From Rhizobiaceae bacterium (GTDB taxonomy: Bacteria > Pseudomonadota > Alphaproteobacteria > Rhizobiales > Rhizobiaceae): 41,949 bases of DNA. Shown in pieces: positions 19,436 through 28,343 of the stretch (position 1 is the stretch's first letter; each line of letters begins with the position of its first letter). The position numbers and the translations under genes were made by a program. The DNA lies in contig CAJPFN010000029.1 in assembly GCA_905339215.1 (NCBI GenBank), positions 1 through 41,949 on the forward strand, written 5' to 3'. Under the pieces are notes generated by a model. The model was not told the DNA's origin, ran no database searches, and saw nothing but the letters and a program-made list of their open reading frames with translations.

Positions 19436-20359
19436 ATGGCGACCGCCGGGGAAATCGCCGAAAAAGCCGGTCGCGAGGATGTCCGCAGGCGCTGGCTGCT
19501 GTCGACGCCGGCCCTGGCGATCATCTTCTTCGCCGGCATCGGCCCGCTGTTCATCGTCCTGGTCTATTCCTTCCTGGCGCCCGGCAGCTACGGCGACGTC
19601 AAATGGCAGTTTTCCACGGACGCCTGGGTCGGCGTGGTCCTGCAGCGCGACATCTTCGACGGAACGATTTCGATCGCCGACGCCCACCTGCAGATCTTCC
19701 TGCGCTCGGTGACCTTGTCGCTGGCGACCACGGTGCTGACGCTGATTTTCGGTTTCCCGACCGCCTATTTCATCGCCACGCGGCCGGAGAATCGTCGCGA
19801 CATCTGGCTGTTCCTGATCACCATTCCGTTCTGGACGAACCTGCTCATCCGCACTTTCGCGATGATGGAGGTGCTGCGCAACGAAGGCCTGGTGAACGGG
19901 CTGCTCCGCTTTCTCCACATCATCGATCAGCCGATCCAGTTCATGTACACCGACTTCGCCGTTCTGGTCGGCATGGTCTATGTCTTCCTGCCGCTGATGG
20001 TGCTGCCGCTTTTCGCGTCGATGGAGAAGCTCGATTTCCGCCTCGTCGAGGCTGGATACGACCTCTACGCCACGCGCTTCCAGGTCTTGAGGAGGGTGAT
20101 CATCCCGCTGGTGAAGCCGGGCATCATCGCCGGTTCGATCCTCGTCTTCATCCCCTCGCTCGGCGCCTATGTGACGCCGCGGGTGATGGGCGGCGGCACG
20201 AACCTGATGATCGGCAACCTGATCGAGCTGCAGTTCGGCCAGGGCCGCAACTGGCCGCTGGGCGCGGCGCTGTCGATGACCCTGATGGCGATCGTCATGA
20301 TCGCGCTGCTCTTCTACGTCCGCAACGCGGGCCGTAACCAGGGGAGCGGACATGGCTAG
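19436..20359 (+). CDS. potB: PotB-type permease of a polyamine ABC importer (system 1)
   Basis: The 307-residue inner-membrane subunit has about six transmembrane helices, a long periplasmic loop after the first helix (about 50-85) and the cytoplasmic EAA loop LVEAGYDLYATRFQVLRRVI near 204-223, which contacts the ATPase. Phrases such as FLITIPFWTNLLIRTFA and FIPSLGAYVTPRVMGG are typical of the PotB family. The ATG at 19436 is two bases after the potA stop, and the reading frame runs eight bases into potC, so the three proteins are made from one transcript with coupled translation. Confidence 0.93.
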   Translation: MATAGEIAEKAGREDVRRRWLLSTPALAIIFFAGIGPLFIVLVYSFLAPGSYGDVKWQFSTDAWVGVVLQRDIFDGTISIADAHLQIFLRSVTLSLATTVLTLIFGFPTAYFIATRPENRRDIWLFLITIPFWTNLLIRTFAMMEVLRNEGLVNGLLRFLHIIDQPIQFMYTDFAVLVGMVYVFLPLMVLPLFASMEKLDFRLVEAGYDLYATRFQVLRRVIIPLVKPGIIAGSILVFIPSLGAYVTPRVMGGGTNLMIGNLIELQFGQGRNWPLGAALSMTLMAIVMIALLFYVRNAGRNQGSGHG

Positions 20360-21158
20360 GCCACGCTTCGAGGTTCGCGCGCAGACAGGCTTCACCGTGA
20401 TGGCGGTGCTCACCTTCGGGCTGCTTTACCTGCCGATCATGACCCTCGTGGTCTACGCCTTCAACGACAACGATTCGATCGCGATCTGGAAGGGCTTCTC
20501 GTTGCGCTGGTTCCGTTCCGCATGGAACAACCAGCTCGTCGTCGAGGCGTCGATCCGATCCTTCCAGATCGCTGCGGCGGCCGCCGTCCTGGCGACGGTT
20601 GCAGCGACGATGGCAGCGCTGGCGACGACGCGCGTGACGCGGCCGTATCGAGGGCTGACCTTCAAGTATGCGTTCATCAACCAGCCTTTGATGGTGCCGG
20701 AGATCGTCACGGCGGTGGCGCTTCTGATCTTCTTCTCGCGCATCAAGATGTGGACCGGCTACACCGGGCTCGGCTACCTGATCGTCGCCCATACGGCCTT
20801 CTGCATCCCGTTCGCCTACCTGCCGATCAGGGCTCGACTGGAATCCATGGACCTGTCGCTCGAGACCGCGGCGGCGGACCTCTACGCCACGCCCTGGAAC
20901 ACGTTCCGCCGGGTGACGCTCCCGCTGCTGTGGCCCGGAATCCTGGCCGGGCTGATGCTCGCCTTCGTCATCTCGCTCGACGACGTCGTCATCACCGAGT
21001 TCGTGAAATCGGGCGGACAGGATACGCTGCCGACCTACATGCTCGGCCAGTTCCGGCGCATCGTGACACCGGAGATCAATGCGATATCGACGGTATTCCT
21101 GCTGTTGTCGATCGCGATCGTCACAATCTTCTTCTTCGTCAGCAGGAAAAGGGCATAA
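20352..21158 (+). CDS. potC: PotC-type permease of a polyamine ABC importer (system 1)
   Basis: This second membrane subunit (268 residues) has about six helices, with the EAA loop [20 protein letters not shown] near 173-192. [14 protein letters not shown] is the highly conserved PotC block after the EAA loop. Its ATG at 20352 lies inside the end of potB, with GGGGAGCGG directly upstream as the ribosome-binding site. A short GC hairpin (21159-21173) separates it from the binding-protein gene. Confidence 0.94.
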   Translation: MARPRFEVRAQTGFTVMAVLTFGLLYLPIMTLVVYAFNDNDSIAIWKGFSLRWFRSAWNNQLVVEASIRSFQIAAAAAVLATVAATMAALATTRVTRPYRGLTFKYAFINQPLMVPEIVTAVALLIFFSRIKMWTGYTGLGYLIVAHTAFCIPFAYLPIRARLESMDLSLETAAADLYATPWNTFRRVTLPLLWPGILAGLMLAFVISLDDVVITEFVKSGGQDTLPTYMLGQFRRIVTPEINAISTVFLLLSIAIVTIFFFVSRKRA

Positions 21159-21173
21159 GCCCGGGATCCGGGC
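21159..21173 (+). promoter_or_regulatory. Intercistronic hairpin before the binding-protein gene
   Basis: GCCCGG and CCGGGC pair around GAT directly after the potC coding region and 26 bases before the binding-protein start. Hairpins in this position in importer operons often protect the 3' mRNA segment and raise binding-protein yield; that role is inferred. Confidence 0.35.
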
Positions 21174-21199
21174 CTGCCCGAAACAATGGGAGCAAGACC

Positions 21200-22234
21200 A
21201 TGAAATCAAGACTGACTGCGACCGCGGCCGCACTCGCGCTCGTCGCCGCAACGGGCATCGCCCGCGCGGATGGCGAGCTGAACATCTTCAACTGGGGCAA
21301 CTATACGAGCCCCGACCTGATCAAGAAGTTCGAGGAGACCTACAAGGTCAAGGTGACGGTCACCGACTACGATTCCAACGACACCGCGCTCGCCAAGGTC
21401 CGCCAGGGCGGCCACGGCTTCGACATCGTCGTCCCGTCGGCGAGCGTGATGCCGATCTGGATCAACGAAGGGCTGCTTCTGGAATCGCGGCCGGACCAGA
21501 TGGAGAACTTCAAGAACATGGACCCGCAGTGGGTCGACGTGGAGTTCGATAAGGGCCGCCACTATTCGGTGCCGTGGCAGTGGGGCACGACCGGCGTGAC
21601 GGTGAACACCTCGGTGTACAAGGGCGACCCCAACACGTCGGCGATCTTCCTGGATCCGCCGGCCGAGCTGGTCGGCAAGGTTAACGTCGTGCCCGAAATG
21701 TCGGACGTGATGTCGCTCGCCATTTCTTATGTCGGCGGCGAGCCCTGCACCGGCGACCTCGAGGTGCTGAAGAAGGTGCGCGACACGCTGACGGCGGCGA
21801 AGCCGAAGTGGCTGTCGATGGACTACGGCAACGTCGACCGCTACGCCAAGGGTGACATCGCCGCCGGCGTGAACTGGAACGGCGCGTCCTTCCGCGCCCG
21901 GTTGCAGAATGCCGACATCGTCTACGGCTATCCGAAGGAAGGCTATCCGATCTGGATGGACAACGTCGCCATCCTCAAGGACGCCAAGAACGTCGACAAC
22001 GCCAAGCTGTTCGTCAATTTCATCATGGCCCCCGAGAACGCGGCGATGATCTCGGCCTTCGCGCGCTACGCCAACGGCATCAAGGGATCCGAAGCCTTCA
22101 TGCCCGAGGACATGAAGACCGCGCCCGAAGTCAACGTGCCGGAGGAGTTCAAGGCCGCTGGCCGGTTCAATCTTGCCTGTCCGGCCGAGGTCAACGATCT
22201 CTACACCAAGATCTGGACCGAGCTTCTGAAGTAG
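21200..22234 (+). CDS. potD: PotD/PotF-type periplasmic polyamine-binding protein (system 1)
   Basis: The 344-residue extracellular solute-binding protein has a Sec signal peptide (MKSRLT followed by a hydrophobic 7-20, probably cut after ARA at 23). The mature N-terminus [20 protein letters not shown] and the [15 protein letters not shown] block are standard for PotD and Pot[14 protein letters not shown] and [14 protein letters not shown] are further conserved blocks. It delivers ligand to PotBC in the periplasm. The ATG at 21200 has GGGAG about ten bases upstream. Unlike system 2 in this window, the binding-protein gene is last in the operon and uses the Sec route. Confidence 0.94.
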   Translation: MKSRLTATAAALALVAATGIARADGELNIFNWGNYTSPDLIKKFEETYKVKVTVTDYDSNDTALAKVRQGGHGFDIVVPSASVMPIWINEGLLLESRPDQMENFKNMDPQWVDVEFDKGRHYSVPWQWGTTGVTVNTSVYKGDPNTSAIFLDPPAELVGKVNVVPEMSDVMSLAISYVGGEPCTGDLEVLKKVRDTLTAAKPKWLSMDYGNVDRYAKGDIAAGVNWNGASFRARLQNADIVYGYPKEGYPIWMDNVAILKDAKNVDNAKLFVNFIMAPENAAMISAFARYANGIKGSEAFMPEDMKTAPEVNVPEEFKAAGRFNLACPAEVNDLYTKIWTELLK

Positions 22235-22241
22235 CAGCCAT

Positions 22242-22270
22242 CGGCTCCGGCGTTTCCTGCGCCGGAGCCG
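22242..22270 (+). terminator. Strong hairpin at the end of the first pot operon
   Basis: CGGCTCCGGCG (22242-22252) and CGCCGGAGCCG (22260-22270) form a perfect 11-bp stem with the loop TTTCCTG, eight bases after the binding-protein stop codon. No U-tract follows, so it may act with Rho or as a 3' mRNA stabiliser. Confidence 0.6.
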
Positions 22271-22320
22271 CCCCTGGGCGAGAAGACGGGGCCGGACGAT
22301 GTCGTACGGGAATCCCGGTC

Positions 22321-22342
22321 CGCGGCTATGATCATGGCCGCG
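22321..22342. promoter_or_regulatory. 22-base near-perfect palindrome upstream of the amidase gene
   Basis: The outer arms CGCGGC and GCCGCG flank the self-complementary core ATGATCAT; only one symmetric pair (T opposite G) is imperfect. It lies about 95 bases before the amidase start, in the 203-base gap after the pot operon. A binding site for a dimeric regulator is the likely reading. The core shares TATGATCA with the region before potA (18274-18281). Confidence 0.4.
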
Positions 22343-22437
22343 TCGCCGCCGGCCGTCGAGGACTGGCCCGGTTTCACCAATCTCCCACTTGGCGTCGCCA
22401 CGCTTGAGGCATGTCACGCCGTCGCCGGAGCCCTCTC

Positions 22438-23865
22438 ATGACCGATCTCGACCTCTGCTACATGCCGGCGTCCACGGCGCTTAAGCTGTTCCGCAAGAAG
22501 AAGCTGTCGCCTGTGGAACTGATGCAGGCGGTGATCGCCCGTGCCGAGAAGACGAAGGAGAAGGTCAACGCCTTCACCTACACCCATTTCGACGAGGCGC
22601 TCGACGCCGCGCGCAAGGCCGAGCAGAGATACGCCAAGGGCAAGAAGACCGGCGCGCTAGAAGGCCTGCCCGTGGGCATCAAGGACGAGAGCTACATCAA
22701 GGGAAAGCCGACCTCGGGCGGCTCGCTGATCCTCAAGGATTTCGTCGGCGAGCACACCTCGACGATGAACGAGCGCGTCATGAAGGCGGGCGGCATCGTC
22801 CACGCGCGCACCGCGACGCCGGAATTCTCCTGTGCCGCCTACACCTGGTCGCGGCTGTGGGGCGTGACCCGCAACCCGTGGAACCGCGACTTCACGCCGG
22901 GCGGCTCTTCCGGAGGCTCCGCGGCGTCGCTGGCATCGGGCACTTCGGCGGTCTGCACGGGCTCCGACATCGGCGGCTCGATCCGCATCCCGGCCTCGGC
23001 TTGCGGCGTCGTCGGCTACAAGCCGCCCTACGGCCGCAATCCCGACGACCCGCCGTTCAATCTGGACTTCTACTGCCACACCGGGCCGCTGGCGCGCACC
23101 GTGGAAGACGCGATCCTCCTGCAGAACGTGATGGCCGGGCCGAGCCCCTACGACATTTCCACGCTGAGACCGAAGCTGACGCTGCCGACCAAGTACCGGC
23201 CGATCAAGGGCTGGAAGATCGCCTATTCGATGGACCTCGGCGCCTTCGAGGTCGATCCGCAGGTGGTGAAGAACACGAAGAAGGCGCTCGACGTGTTCCG
23301 CTCGCTCGGCGCTTCGGTGGAGGAGGTAGACCTCGGCTGGGGGCCGGAGATCCTCGAGGCTGCGCTCACCTACCTGAACCACCTGTTCGGCGCCTCGCTG
23401 GCGAAGCTGCTTGCCGAGCACCGCGATCAGATGACGACCTACGCCCGGCACTTCGCCGAGCTCGGCCAGGGCTCGAAGGCGACGGATTTCGTCCACAGTC
23501 TCGAGGTCGCCGGGCGGATGTATTCGACGCTCGGGCCGGTCCTCGAGAAATACGACGTGCTGGTGTGCCCGACCACGGCGCTGCCGGCGGTCCCCGCCGA
23601 CCACGACCAGTCGAAGGACGAGGTGAGGATCAACGACAGGATCGTCAATCCGTCGCTCGGCTGGGTGATGACGACGCCGTTCAATACGATGAGCCGCTGT
23701 CCGGTCCTGTCGGTGCCGTCCGGTTTCGCGAAAAACGGCGTGCCGACCGGCATCCAGATTGTCGGCCGCACCTATTGCGACGAGGACGTCTTCCGCGCCG
23801 GCATGGCCTACGAGACGGCGGTCGGCGGCTGGTACGGTTCGAAGGCAGGACGGCCGAAGCTCTGA
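22438..23865 (+). CDS. Amidase signature family hydrolase
   Basis: The 475-residue protein belongs to the Ser-cisSer-Lys amidases that hydrolyse carboxamides to acid and ammonia or amine. Lys82 lies in GLPVGIKDE, the cis-serine is in GGSSGGSAAS at 155-164, and nucleophile Ser181 lies in GSDIGGSIRIPAS. No GatB/GatC context is present, so it is not the tRNA amidotransferase; the substrate is unknown. The ATG at 22438 has GGAG seven bases upstream and was preferred to one nine codons earlier. Its own upstream palindrome and the hairpin after the pot operon suggest separate transcription, but its position fits work on an imported amide. Confidence 0.92.
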   Translation: MTDLDLCYMPASTALKLFRKKKLSPVELMQAVIARAEKTKEKVNAFTYTHFDEALDAARKAEQRYAKGKKTGALEGLPVGIKDESYIKGKPTSGGSLILKDFVGEHTSTMNERVMKAGGIVHARTATPEFSCAAYTWSRLWGVTRNPWNRDFTPGGSSGGSAASLASGTSAVCTGSDIGGSIRIPASACGVVGYKPPYGRNPDDPPFNLDFYCHTGPLARTVEDAILLQNVMAGPSPYDISTLRPKLTLPTKYRPIKGWKIAYSMDLGAFEVDPQVVKNTKKALDVFRSLGASVEEVDLGWGPEILEAALTYLNHLFGASLAKLLAEHRDQMTTYARHFAELGQGSKATDFVHSLEVAGRMYSTLGPVLEKYDVLVCPTTALPAVPADHDQSKDEVRINDRIVNPSLGWVMTTPFNTMSRCPVLSVPSGFAKNGVPTGIQIVGRTYCDEDVFRAGMAYETAVGGWYGSKAGRPKL

Positions 23866-23886
23866 CCGGTGGGCGGACGGCCGCGC

Positions 23887-24798
23887 TCAGCCGGATCGAT
23901 TCCGCTCGGCGGAGTGCAGCGCGAAGAGCCCGGCGCCGCAGATCAGAGCCGCGCCGACGACCGTCGTCAGGCGCGGCACCTCGGCGAAGAAGAGAAAACC
24001 CCAAAGCGGCGCCCACAGGATGGCGCTGTACTCGAACACCGAGAGGTTGCCGGCGGGCGCCAGGCGATAGGCCTGCGAGAGCAGCGTCATTCCAGCCGCG
24101 GCGATGACGCCGCAGGCCGCCATCAGGGCCAGGTCGACGGCCGGCGGCAAGGACCACGGGCGGGTGAGGAAGGCGATGCTGGGGTGCAGGCCGCCCGTGG
24201 AGTCCCCGCCGAAGAGGCCCGCCAGCGCAGGCGCGCCGACGAGGAAGGCGAGGTTCTGGTAGAAGGTCATTACCGCGGCACCTTCGCCCTCGCCCATCTT
24301 GCGCGCCACGACCTGCGCCGAACCGTAGAGCACGGCGGCGAGCAGCGACAGTAGCGACGCCCATTCGAACAGCCCCGAGCCCGGCCGCAGGGTCACGACC
24401 ACGCCGACGATGCCGATGAAGAGCGCGGCGAACGTGGTGCGGTGCGGCCGCTCGCCGAGGACGACGATGCTGAGCGCGGTGATGTAGAGGGGGCCGATGA
24501 AGAACAGCGCGACCACGTCGGCCATCGGCAGCGCGGCGAGCGCCATGTAGTAGGAAAGGTAGGCGCCGAAAGACATGGCGGCGCGCAGGACCAGCAGGCC
24601 GAAGTTCCGCGACCGGAGCGTGAAGCCGCTGGCGCGGACGAGCAGGAGCAGGATCGGCAGCGCCACGACCGAGCGGACGGTCATCGCCTGGGTGACGGGA
24701 TAGTCGCCGGAAAGATCCTTCAGGATGAGATCCTGGAGCGAGAACACCAGGATGCCCAGGCACAGGTAGCCAATCGCTGCGAGGGACCTGCTGGACAT
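23887..24798 (-). CDS. EamA/DMT-family transporter
   Basis: This 303-residue protein has about ten hydrophobic helices arranged as two EamA repeats (about 5-140 and 150-295). Each repeat contains family blocks such as LFFIGPLYITALSIVVLGERP and YSAILWAPLWGFLFFAEVP, where a Glu and a Pro end the fourth helix. It is a drug/metabolite transporter superfamily member, often an exporter of amino acids or other metabolites; the substrate is unknown. The ATG at 24798 was chosen because the first helix starts right after it and the upstream extension is low-complexity. It is divergent from rpe across 239 bases. Confidence 0.92.
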   Translation of the reverse strand: MSSRSLAAIGYLCLGILVFSLQDLILKDLSGDYPVTQAMTVRSVVALPILLLLVRASGFTLRSRNFGLLVLRAAMSFGAYLSYYMALAALPMADVVALFFIGPLYITALSIVVLGERPHRTTFAALFIGIVGVVVTLRPGSGLFEWASLLSLLAAVLYGSAQVVARKMGEGEGAAVMTFYQNLAFLVGAPALAGLFGGDSTGGLHPSIAFLTRPWSLPPAVDLALMAACGVIAAAGMTLLSQAYRLAPAGNLSVFEYSAILWAPLWGFLFFAEVPRLTTVVGAALICGAGLFALHSAERNRSG

Positions 24799-25037
24799 CG
24801 GGGGCTCGGGCTGGAAGGTCGCCGAATAGTCGCGGTTCGGCGGATTCGGGGTAGGGCCTGCCGTGCCCCGGCGCTGGGGCCACGGCCGGGCCGCCGCAGC
24901 CTCGCGGCCTGCCTGCCGGTACCTTTCTCTGCGGCATGGGAAGCCGGGAGATATTGGGCGATCGGACCCGCTATCGACAATCTGCCGCGCGTCGAGTAGG
25001 GGCAGCAAGACACCTGCCTCCTCCATGGATCGGATCG

Positions 25038-25724
25038 ATGCGCGGAAAGACCCTGATCGCCCCTTCGGTACTCGCTTCGGACTTCTCACGTCTCGGCGAC
25101 GAGGTCGAGGCCATCGATCGGGCGGGCGCCGACTGGATCCATCTCGACGTGATGGACGGCCATTTCGTCCCGAACATCACCTTCGGCCCGCCGGTGATCA
25201 AGGCGATCCGTAACCGCACGGCGAAAGTGTTCGACTGCCACCTGATGATCGCCCCGGCCGATCCCTATCTCGCCGCCTTCGCCGACGCTGGCTGCGACAT
25301 CATCACGGTGCACGCCGAGGCGGGCCCGCATCTCGACCGGTCGTTGCAGGCGATCCGCGCGCTCGGCAAGAAGGCCGGTGTCTCGCTGAACCCCGGAACG
25401 CCCGAGAACGTCATCGAATACGTGCTCGACCGGCTCGACCTCGTCCTGCTGATGACCGTCAATCCCGGCTTCGGCGGGCAGGCCTTCATCCCCTCGGTCG
25501 TCGAGAAGGTGCGCCGCGTCAAGGCGATGATCGGCACGCGGCCGATCCACATCGAGATCGATGGCGGCGTCACGCCCGAGACGGCGCCCCAGCTCGCCGC
25601 CGCCGGCGCCGACGTGCTGGTCGCCGGTTCGGCGGTGTTCCGCGGCGATGGCGTCGAGGCCTACAGGAAGAACATCGAGTCGATCCGGACTGCGGCCGAC
25701 CTTGCGGTTGGCCGGATCGTCTGA
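25038..25724 (+). CDS. rpe: Ribulose-phosphate 3-epimerase
   Basis: Rpe interconverts ribulose 5-phosphate and xylulose 5-phosphate in the pentose phosphate and Calvin pathways. The 228-residue TIM-barrel protein has all family marks: APSVLASDF near 8-16, [12 protein letters not shown] at 35-46 with metal ligands His35 and Asp37, DCHLM at 66-70 with His68, [10 protein letters not shown] at 139-148 and EIDGGV at 173-178 with Asp175. The ATG at 25038 gives the standard N-terminus. A terminator-like hairpin lies about 100 bases after the stop. Confidence 0.98.
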   Translation: MRGKTLIAPSVLASDFSRLGDEVEAIDRAGADWIHLDVMDGHFVPNITFGPPVIKAIRNRTAKVFDCHLMIAPADPYLAAFADAGCDIITVHAEAGPHLDRSLQAIRALGKKAGVSLNPGTPENVIEYVLDRLDLVLLMTVNPGFGGQAFIPSVVEKVRRVKAMIGTRPIHIEIDGGVTPETAPQLAAAGADVLVAGSAVFRGDGVEAYRKNIESIRTAADLAVGRIV

Positions 25725-25755
25725 AAGCCGCCGTCTGCCGGGGTCCGGCGCCGAA

Positions 25756-25806
25756 GCTGCCGATCTCCCCTTGCGGGGAAATGGCCGGCAGGCCAGAGGG
25801 GGGTGT
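25756..25806. repeat. Rhizobial-type palindromic intergenic repeat (RIME-like)
   Basis: The stretch contains two small stem-loops, TCCCC-TTGC-GGGGA (25766-25779) and TGGCC-GGCA-GGCCA (25782-25795), followed by a GAGGGGGG run. Two adjacent small palindromes with this G/C-rich wording are typical of the dispersed intergenic mosaic elements of Rhizobium and Mesorhizobium as I recall them. Only one copy is seen in this window. Confidence 0.6.
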
Positions 25807-25822
25807 TGGACGGAGCGGGCAC

Positions 25823-25844
25823 GGGGATAAAACCCATCCCCTTT
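25823..25844 (+). terminator. Terminator-like hairpin after rpe
   Basis: GGGGAT (25823-25828) and ATCCCC (25836-25841) pair around AAAACCC and are followed by TTT. It is the best stem-loop with a short T-run downstream of rpe, though the stem is only six base pairs. Confidence 0.45.
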
Positions 25845-25966
25845 CGCCCTCCCGCAAAAAAATTCCCTCGCAAAATCAATTGCGGGGCATTTTTCTTGCA
25901 CTCCCGTCTGTCCCCCTCCCGAAAAGCCCGCCGTAGAATCGGCGCAGGTTGTTGCGGAGGCCCGGA

Positions 25967-26395
25967 ATGGACGGTGCCATGGACGGCAGAATGCGATACG
26001 AACGGGCACTGCTGCGCATTGCGGCGTTGCTCGTTTCGCTTTCGCTCCTTGCCGAGCGCGCCGCCGGCCGCTCCTTTACGGTGCGATTTCTCGTCCTTGC
26101 CATTCTGGGCCGCGCCGAGGTGATCGCCCGGGCCTTCGTCGCCGGGCAGACCGGGATGGACTGGCCTTTCCTCGACAATCCCTCGGCGACCATCGGTCAT
26201 CCGGTCGATGCCGCAGCGCTCGCCCTTCGCCTGCGCCTGCTGGCCGTGATCCTCGTCGATCTCGTTGACGCGGGCTGCGGCTCCGGCGGCCGGCAGCCTC
26301 TCGCAAGCGTGGCGCCGGAAAGCGTCGTGCCCTGCACCGTCCTGCTTCTGGTCTTTCCCTCTTGCCCGCGGCCCCGACCCCTCGACACGTCGTGA
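25967..26395 (+). CDS. Small hypothetical protein with two hydrophobic segments
   Basis: This 142-residue product is not recognised with certainty. The first 60 residues alternate basic and hydrophobic stretches (RYERALLRIAALLVSLSLLAERAAGRS, then RFLVLAILGRAEVIARAFVA) that could form two short amphipathic or membrane helices; the rest is Ala/Leu-rich and poorly conserved-looking. The ATG at 25967 has a strong GCGGAGG site six bases upstream, the main argument that it is real. An AT-rich patch with A7 and ATTTTT runs lies 60-110 bases upstream and could hold its promoter. Overlapping open frames on the opposite strand are longer but lack a start context. Confidence 0.5.
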   Translation: MDGAMDGRMRYERALLRIAALLVSLSLLAERAAGRSFTVRFLVLAILGRAEVIARAFVAGQTGMDWPFLDNPSATIGHPVDAAALALRLRLLAVILVDLVDAGCGSGGRQPLASVAPESVVPCTVLLLVFPSCPRPRPLDTS

Positions 26396-26470
26396 CGCGG
26401 GGCTGGAACCCGCGGGAATATCCGGAACCCTGACTTGATCGGGCCGCGGCGATCGATCGCCGTCGTACCG

Positions 26471-28216
26471 CTATTCTGCGCTGCCGAGGATGCGCTTGCC
26501 GAGCGCGCTGATCAGGTAGCCGAACGCCGCCCGGAGATGGAGCGGAACGGGGTCCTCGCCGAGGCCGGATAGCACGATGGCGCGCAGTTCCCGGCTCGCG
26601 GAAATCCGCTCCATCAGCGCCGAGCACTCCCGATAGCTGAGGCCGGCCTCCTGGGGGTCCTCGCCCATGCCGCGGGCAACGGAGCCGTGAAGCACCAGCG
26701 CGAAGCCGTCCGTCGTCGCGGTAACGCGTTCGATCGCCTTGCGCGCCGATTCGCGGATGCCGATCAGGTCGACATCCTCCATGGTCAGCGCCAGGATGCC
26801 GCGCTGCTCGATGATGCGTGCCTGCTCGCGGCTGGCGCGGCGCAGCCCGAACAGGGCCGTCGTCTCCGGATCGCGCGCCGCGCCGATGTCGCCCGGTTCG
26901 GAGTCCACCCAGAGCAGTCCGTCCTCGACCGCTTCGTCGTCTGCGGTGGCGAGGAGCGCATGGATGCCGTCGCGGTCCGGCACGATCCACAGGGGCAGGT
27001 CGGCCGGCTCCGGCGCGCCGTCGCGGCGCAGTTCGAGGCCGAGTTCGACGGCTTCTGCGAGAAAGTCGCGGGTCTCTTGGCGGTCGTGCAGGGCAGCGGG
27101 CGCGATCAGGCGCAGCGCCGTGGGCCGAGGTGCGATCGCCTCGCGGCCGGCGAGTTTCTTGTCGATGTAGGGCGACAGCATCGACTGAAGCAACGCGCCG
27201 TAATCCATCTCGAAGCGCATGCCGTCGCCGACCGCGAACGTCTTCGCTTCGGTGATGTCGACGATCAGGTGGTCGCTGGAGGCGGTGACCACCTCGACGC
27301 CGCGGTGGCGGGGCCGAAGGCCCTCGGGCCTGATGTCGGCGCGGCCGAGATTGACGATGCCGCGCAGACGCGCGCCGCGATCCTCGAAGACCAGCCGGTT
27401 GCCGAAGGCGTCGGGTCCGGTCTCGCCGTCGGGAAGCGAGTGCTTGGTCTTGATCTCGACCAGCTCTGCCTCGAGCGTGAAGGCGGCGTCGTCATAGCCG
27501 GCGAGCGTGCCGCCGGTGATGCTGTTCTCGCCGCGAAGGATGGCGGAGCCGATCCTGAGGTTGTTGATGCGCGAGGGAAGCTCGACGCCCTCCATCTCCA
27601 TCAGCGCGAGGTTGGAGGAATTGCCGCCGGAAACGTAGTCGAGGGCGACGCCGAAGCGCTGCTCGACCTCGTCGGCGAGCCGCGCGAGGCGCTCGAGCTT
27701 GCCGATCGTCGGCAGGACGCCGCTGGCGCACATGAAGTTGGCGCCGATCCCCGCTAGGCGCAATGAAGGCTCGCGCATTGCAGTCGCCGCGAGCGGCATC
27801 AATTCCTCCGGCGAGACGCCCTCGCGCCGGTCGCCCATCTCGAGCATCAGCACGACGTCATGCACCTTGCCCTCGTCTTCGGCCGCCCGGGCGAGCGCGT
27901 CGAGCACGGAGGCTTCGGAGTTCAGGCTGACGTCGCACAGCCTGACGACCTCCGGAGCCTCGGTGACCGAGGGAATGCGCAGCATCATCACGGGCGAGGT
28001 GATGCCGGCGTTGCGCAGGCGCTGGACGTTGTCGAGGCGCGAATCGGCGAGGCCGGCAAGGCCGGCGCGCAACATGGCGCGGGCCACCGCCGGCGAGCCG
28101 CAGGCGCCCTTGACGACGCCGAAGACGCTCGTGCCGAAGGGGCCGACGCGTTCGACCACGCGCTTCGTATTGGCGGCGATGATGTCGAGGTCGATGACGA
28201 CGGCGGGCGCGGGCAT
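26471..28216 (-). CDS. Ornithine-racemase-like PLP domain fused to a degenerate ureohydrolase-like domain
   Basis: The protein has 581 residues. Residues 1 to about 350 form a fold type III PLP barrel of the alanine racemase superfamily. Lys36 in FGVVKGACG is the PLP lysine candidate, and GGNSSNLALM at 197-206 with INNLRIGSAILRGE at 217-230 matches the ornithine racemase/YhfX branch. Residues about 365-580 can be aligned by eye with the ureohydrolase encoded at 35444-36505. GLLWVDSEPGD (433-443) stands where that enzyme has GLIHIDAHCD, and FALVLHGSVARG (505-516) stands where it has TYLSFDVDSIDP. EAGLSYRE (523-530) matches GGLTTRE. The metal-binding Asp and His residues are lost. I infer a racemase with a regulatory or substrate-binding pseudo-ureohydrolase domain, perhaps sensing arginine or ornithine. 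Confidence 0.8.
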   Translation of the reverse strand: MPAPAVVIDLDIIAANTKRVVERVGPFGTSVFGVVKGACGSPAVARAMLRAGLAGLADSRLDNVQRLRNAGITSPVMMLRIPSVTEAPEVVRLCDVSLNSEASVLDALARAAEDEGKVHDVVLMLEMGDRREGVSPEELMPLAATAMREPSLRLAGIGANFMCASGVLPTIGKLERLARLADEVEQRFGVALDYVSGGNSSNLALMEMEGVELPSRINNLRIGSAILRGENSITGGTLAGYDDAAFTLEAELVEIKTKHSLPDGETGPDAFGNRLVFEDRGARLRGIVNLGRADIRPEGLRPRHRGVEVVTASSDHLIVDITEAKTFAVGDGMRFEMDYGALLQSMLSPYIDKKLAGREAIAPRPTALRLIAPAALHDRQETRDFLAEAVELGLELRRDGAPEPADLPLWIVPDRDGIHALLATADDEAVEDGLLWVDSEPGDIGAARDPETTALFGLRRASREQARIIEQRGILALTMEDVDLIGIRESARKAIERVTATTDGFALVLHGSVARGMGEDPQEAGLSYRECSALMERISASRELRAIVLSGLGEDPVPLHLRAAFGYLISALGKRILGSAE

Positions 28217-28343
28217 GGCTGGCGAGAGCCTTTCAGGCTCGGGGTCTTGCGATTGGGTTGCCGAGGGTGTCGGCTGCGTTGCGGCAATCGATGGCGCGGC
28301 GCTGCGCGCAAGTCAATGAACCCGTCCGCTGGCGAACGCGCCG

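Noticed and set aside
22438-23865. gatA (Glu-tRNA amidotransferase subunit A)
   Set aside because: No gatB or gatC nearby, and the position after a polyamine-type importer suggests a free-standing amidase.
26076-26990. Minus-strand frame overlapping the small gene at 25967-26395 and the racemase fusion
   Set aside because: Arg/Gly/Pro-rich, no ribosome-binding site, and it is a frame-shifted copy of the racemase coding strand.
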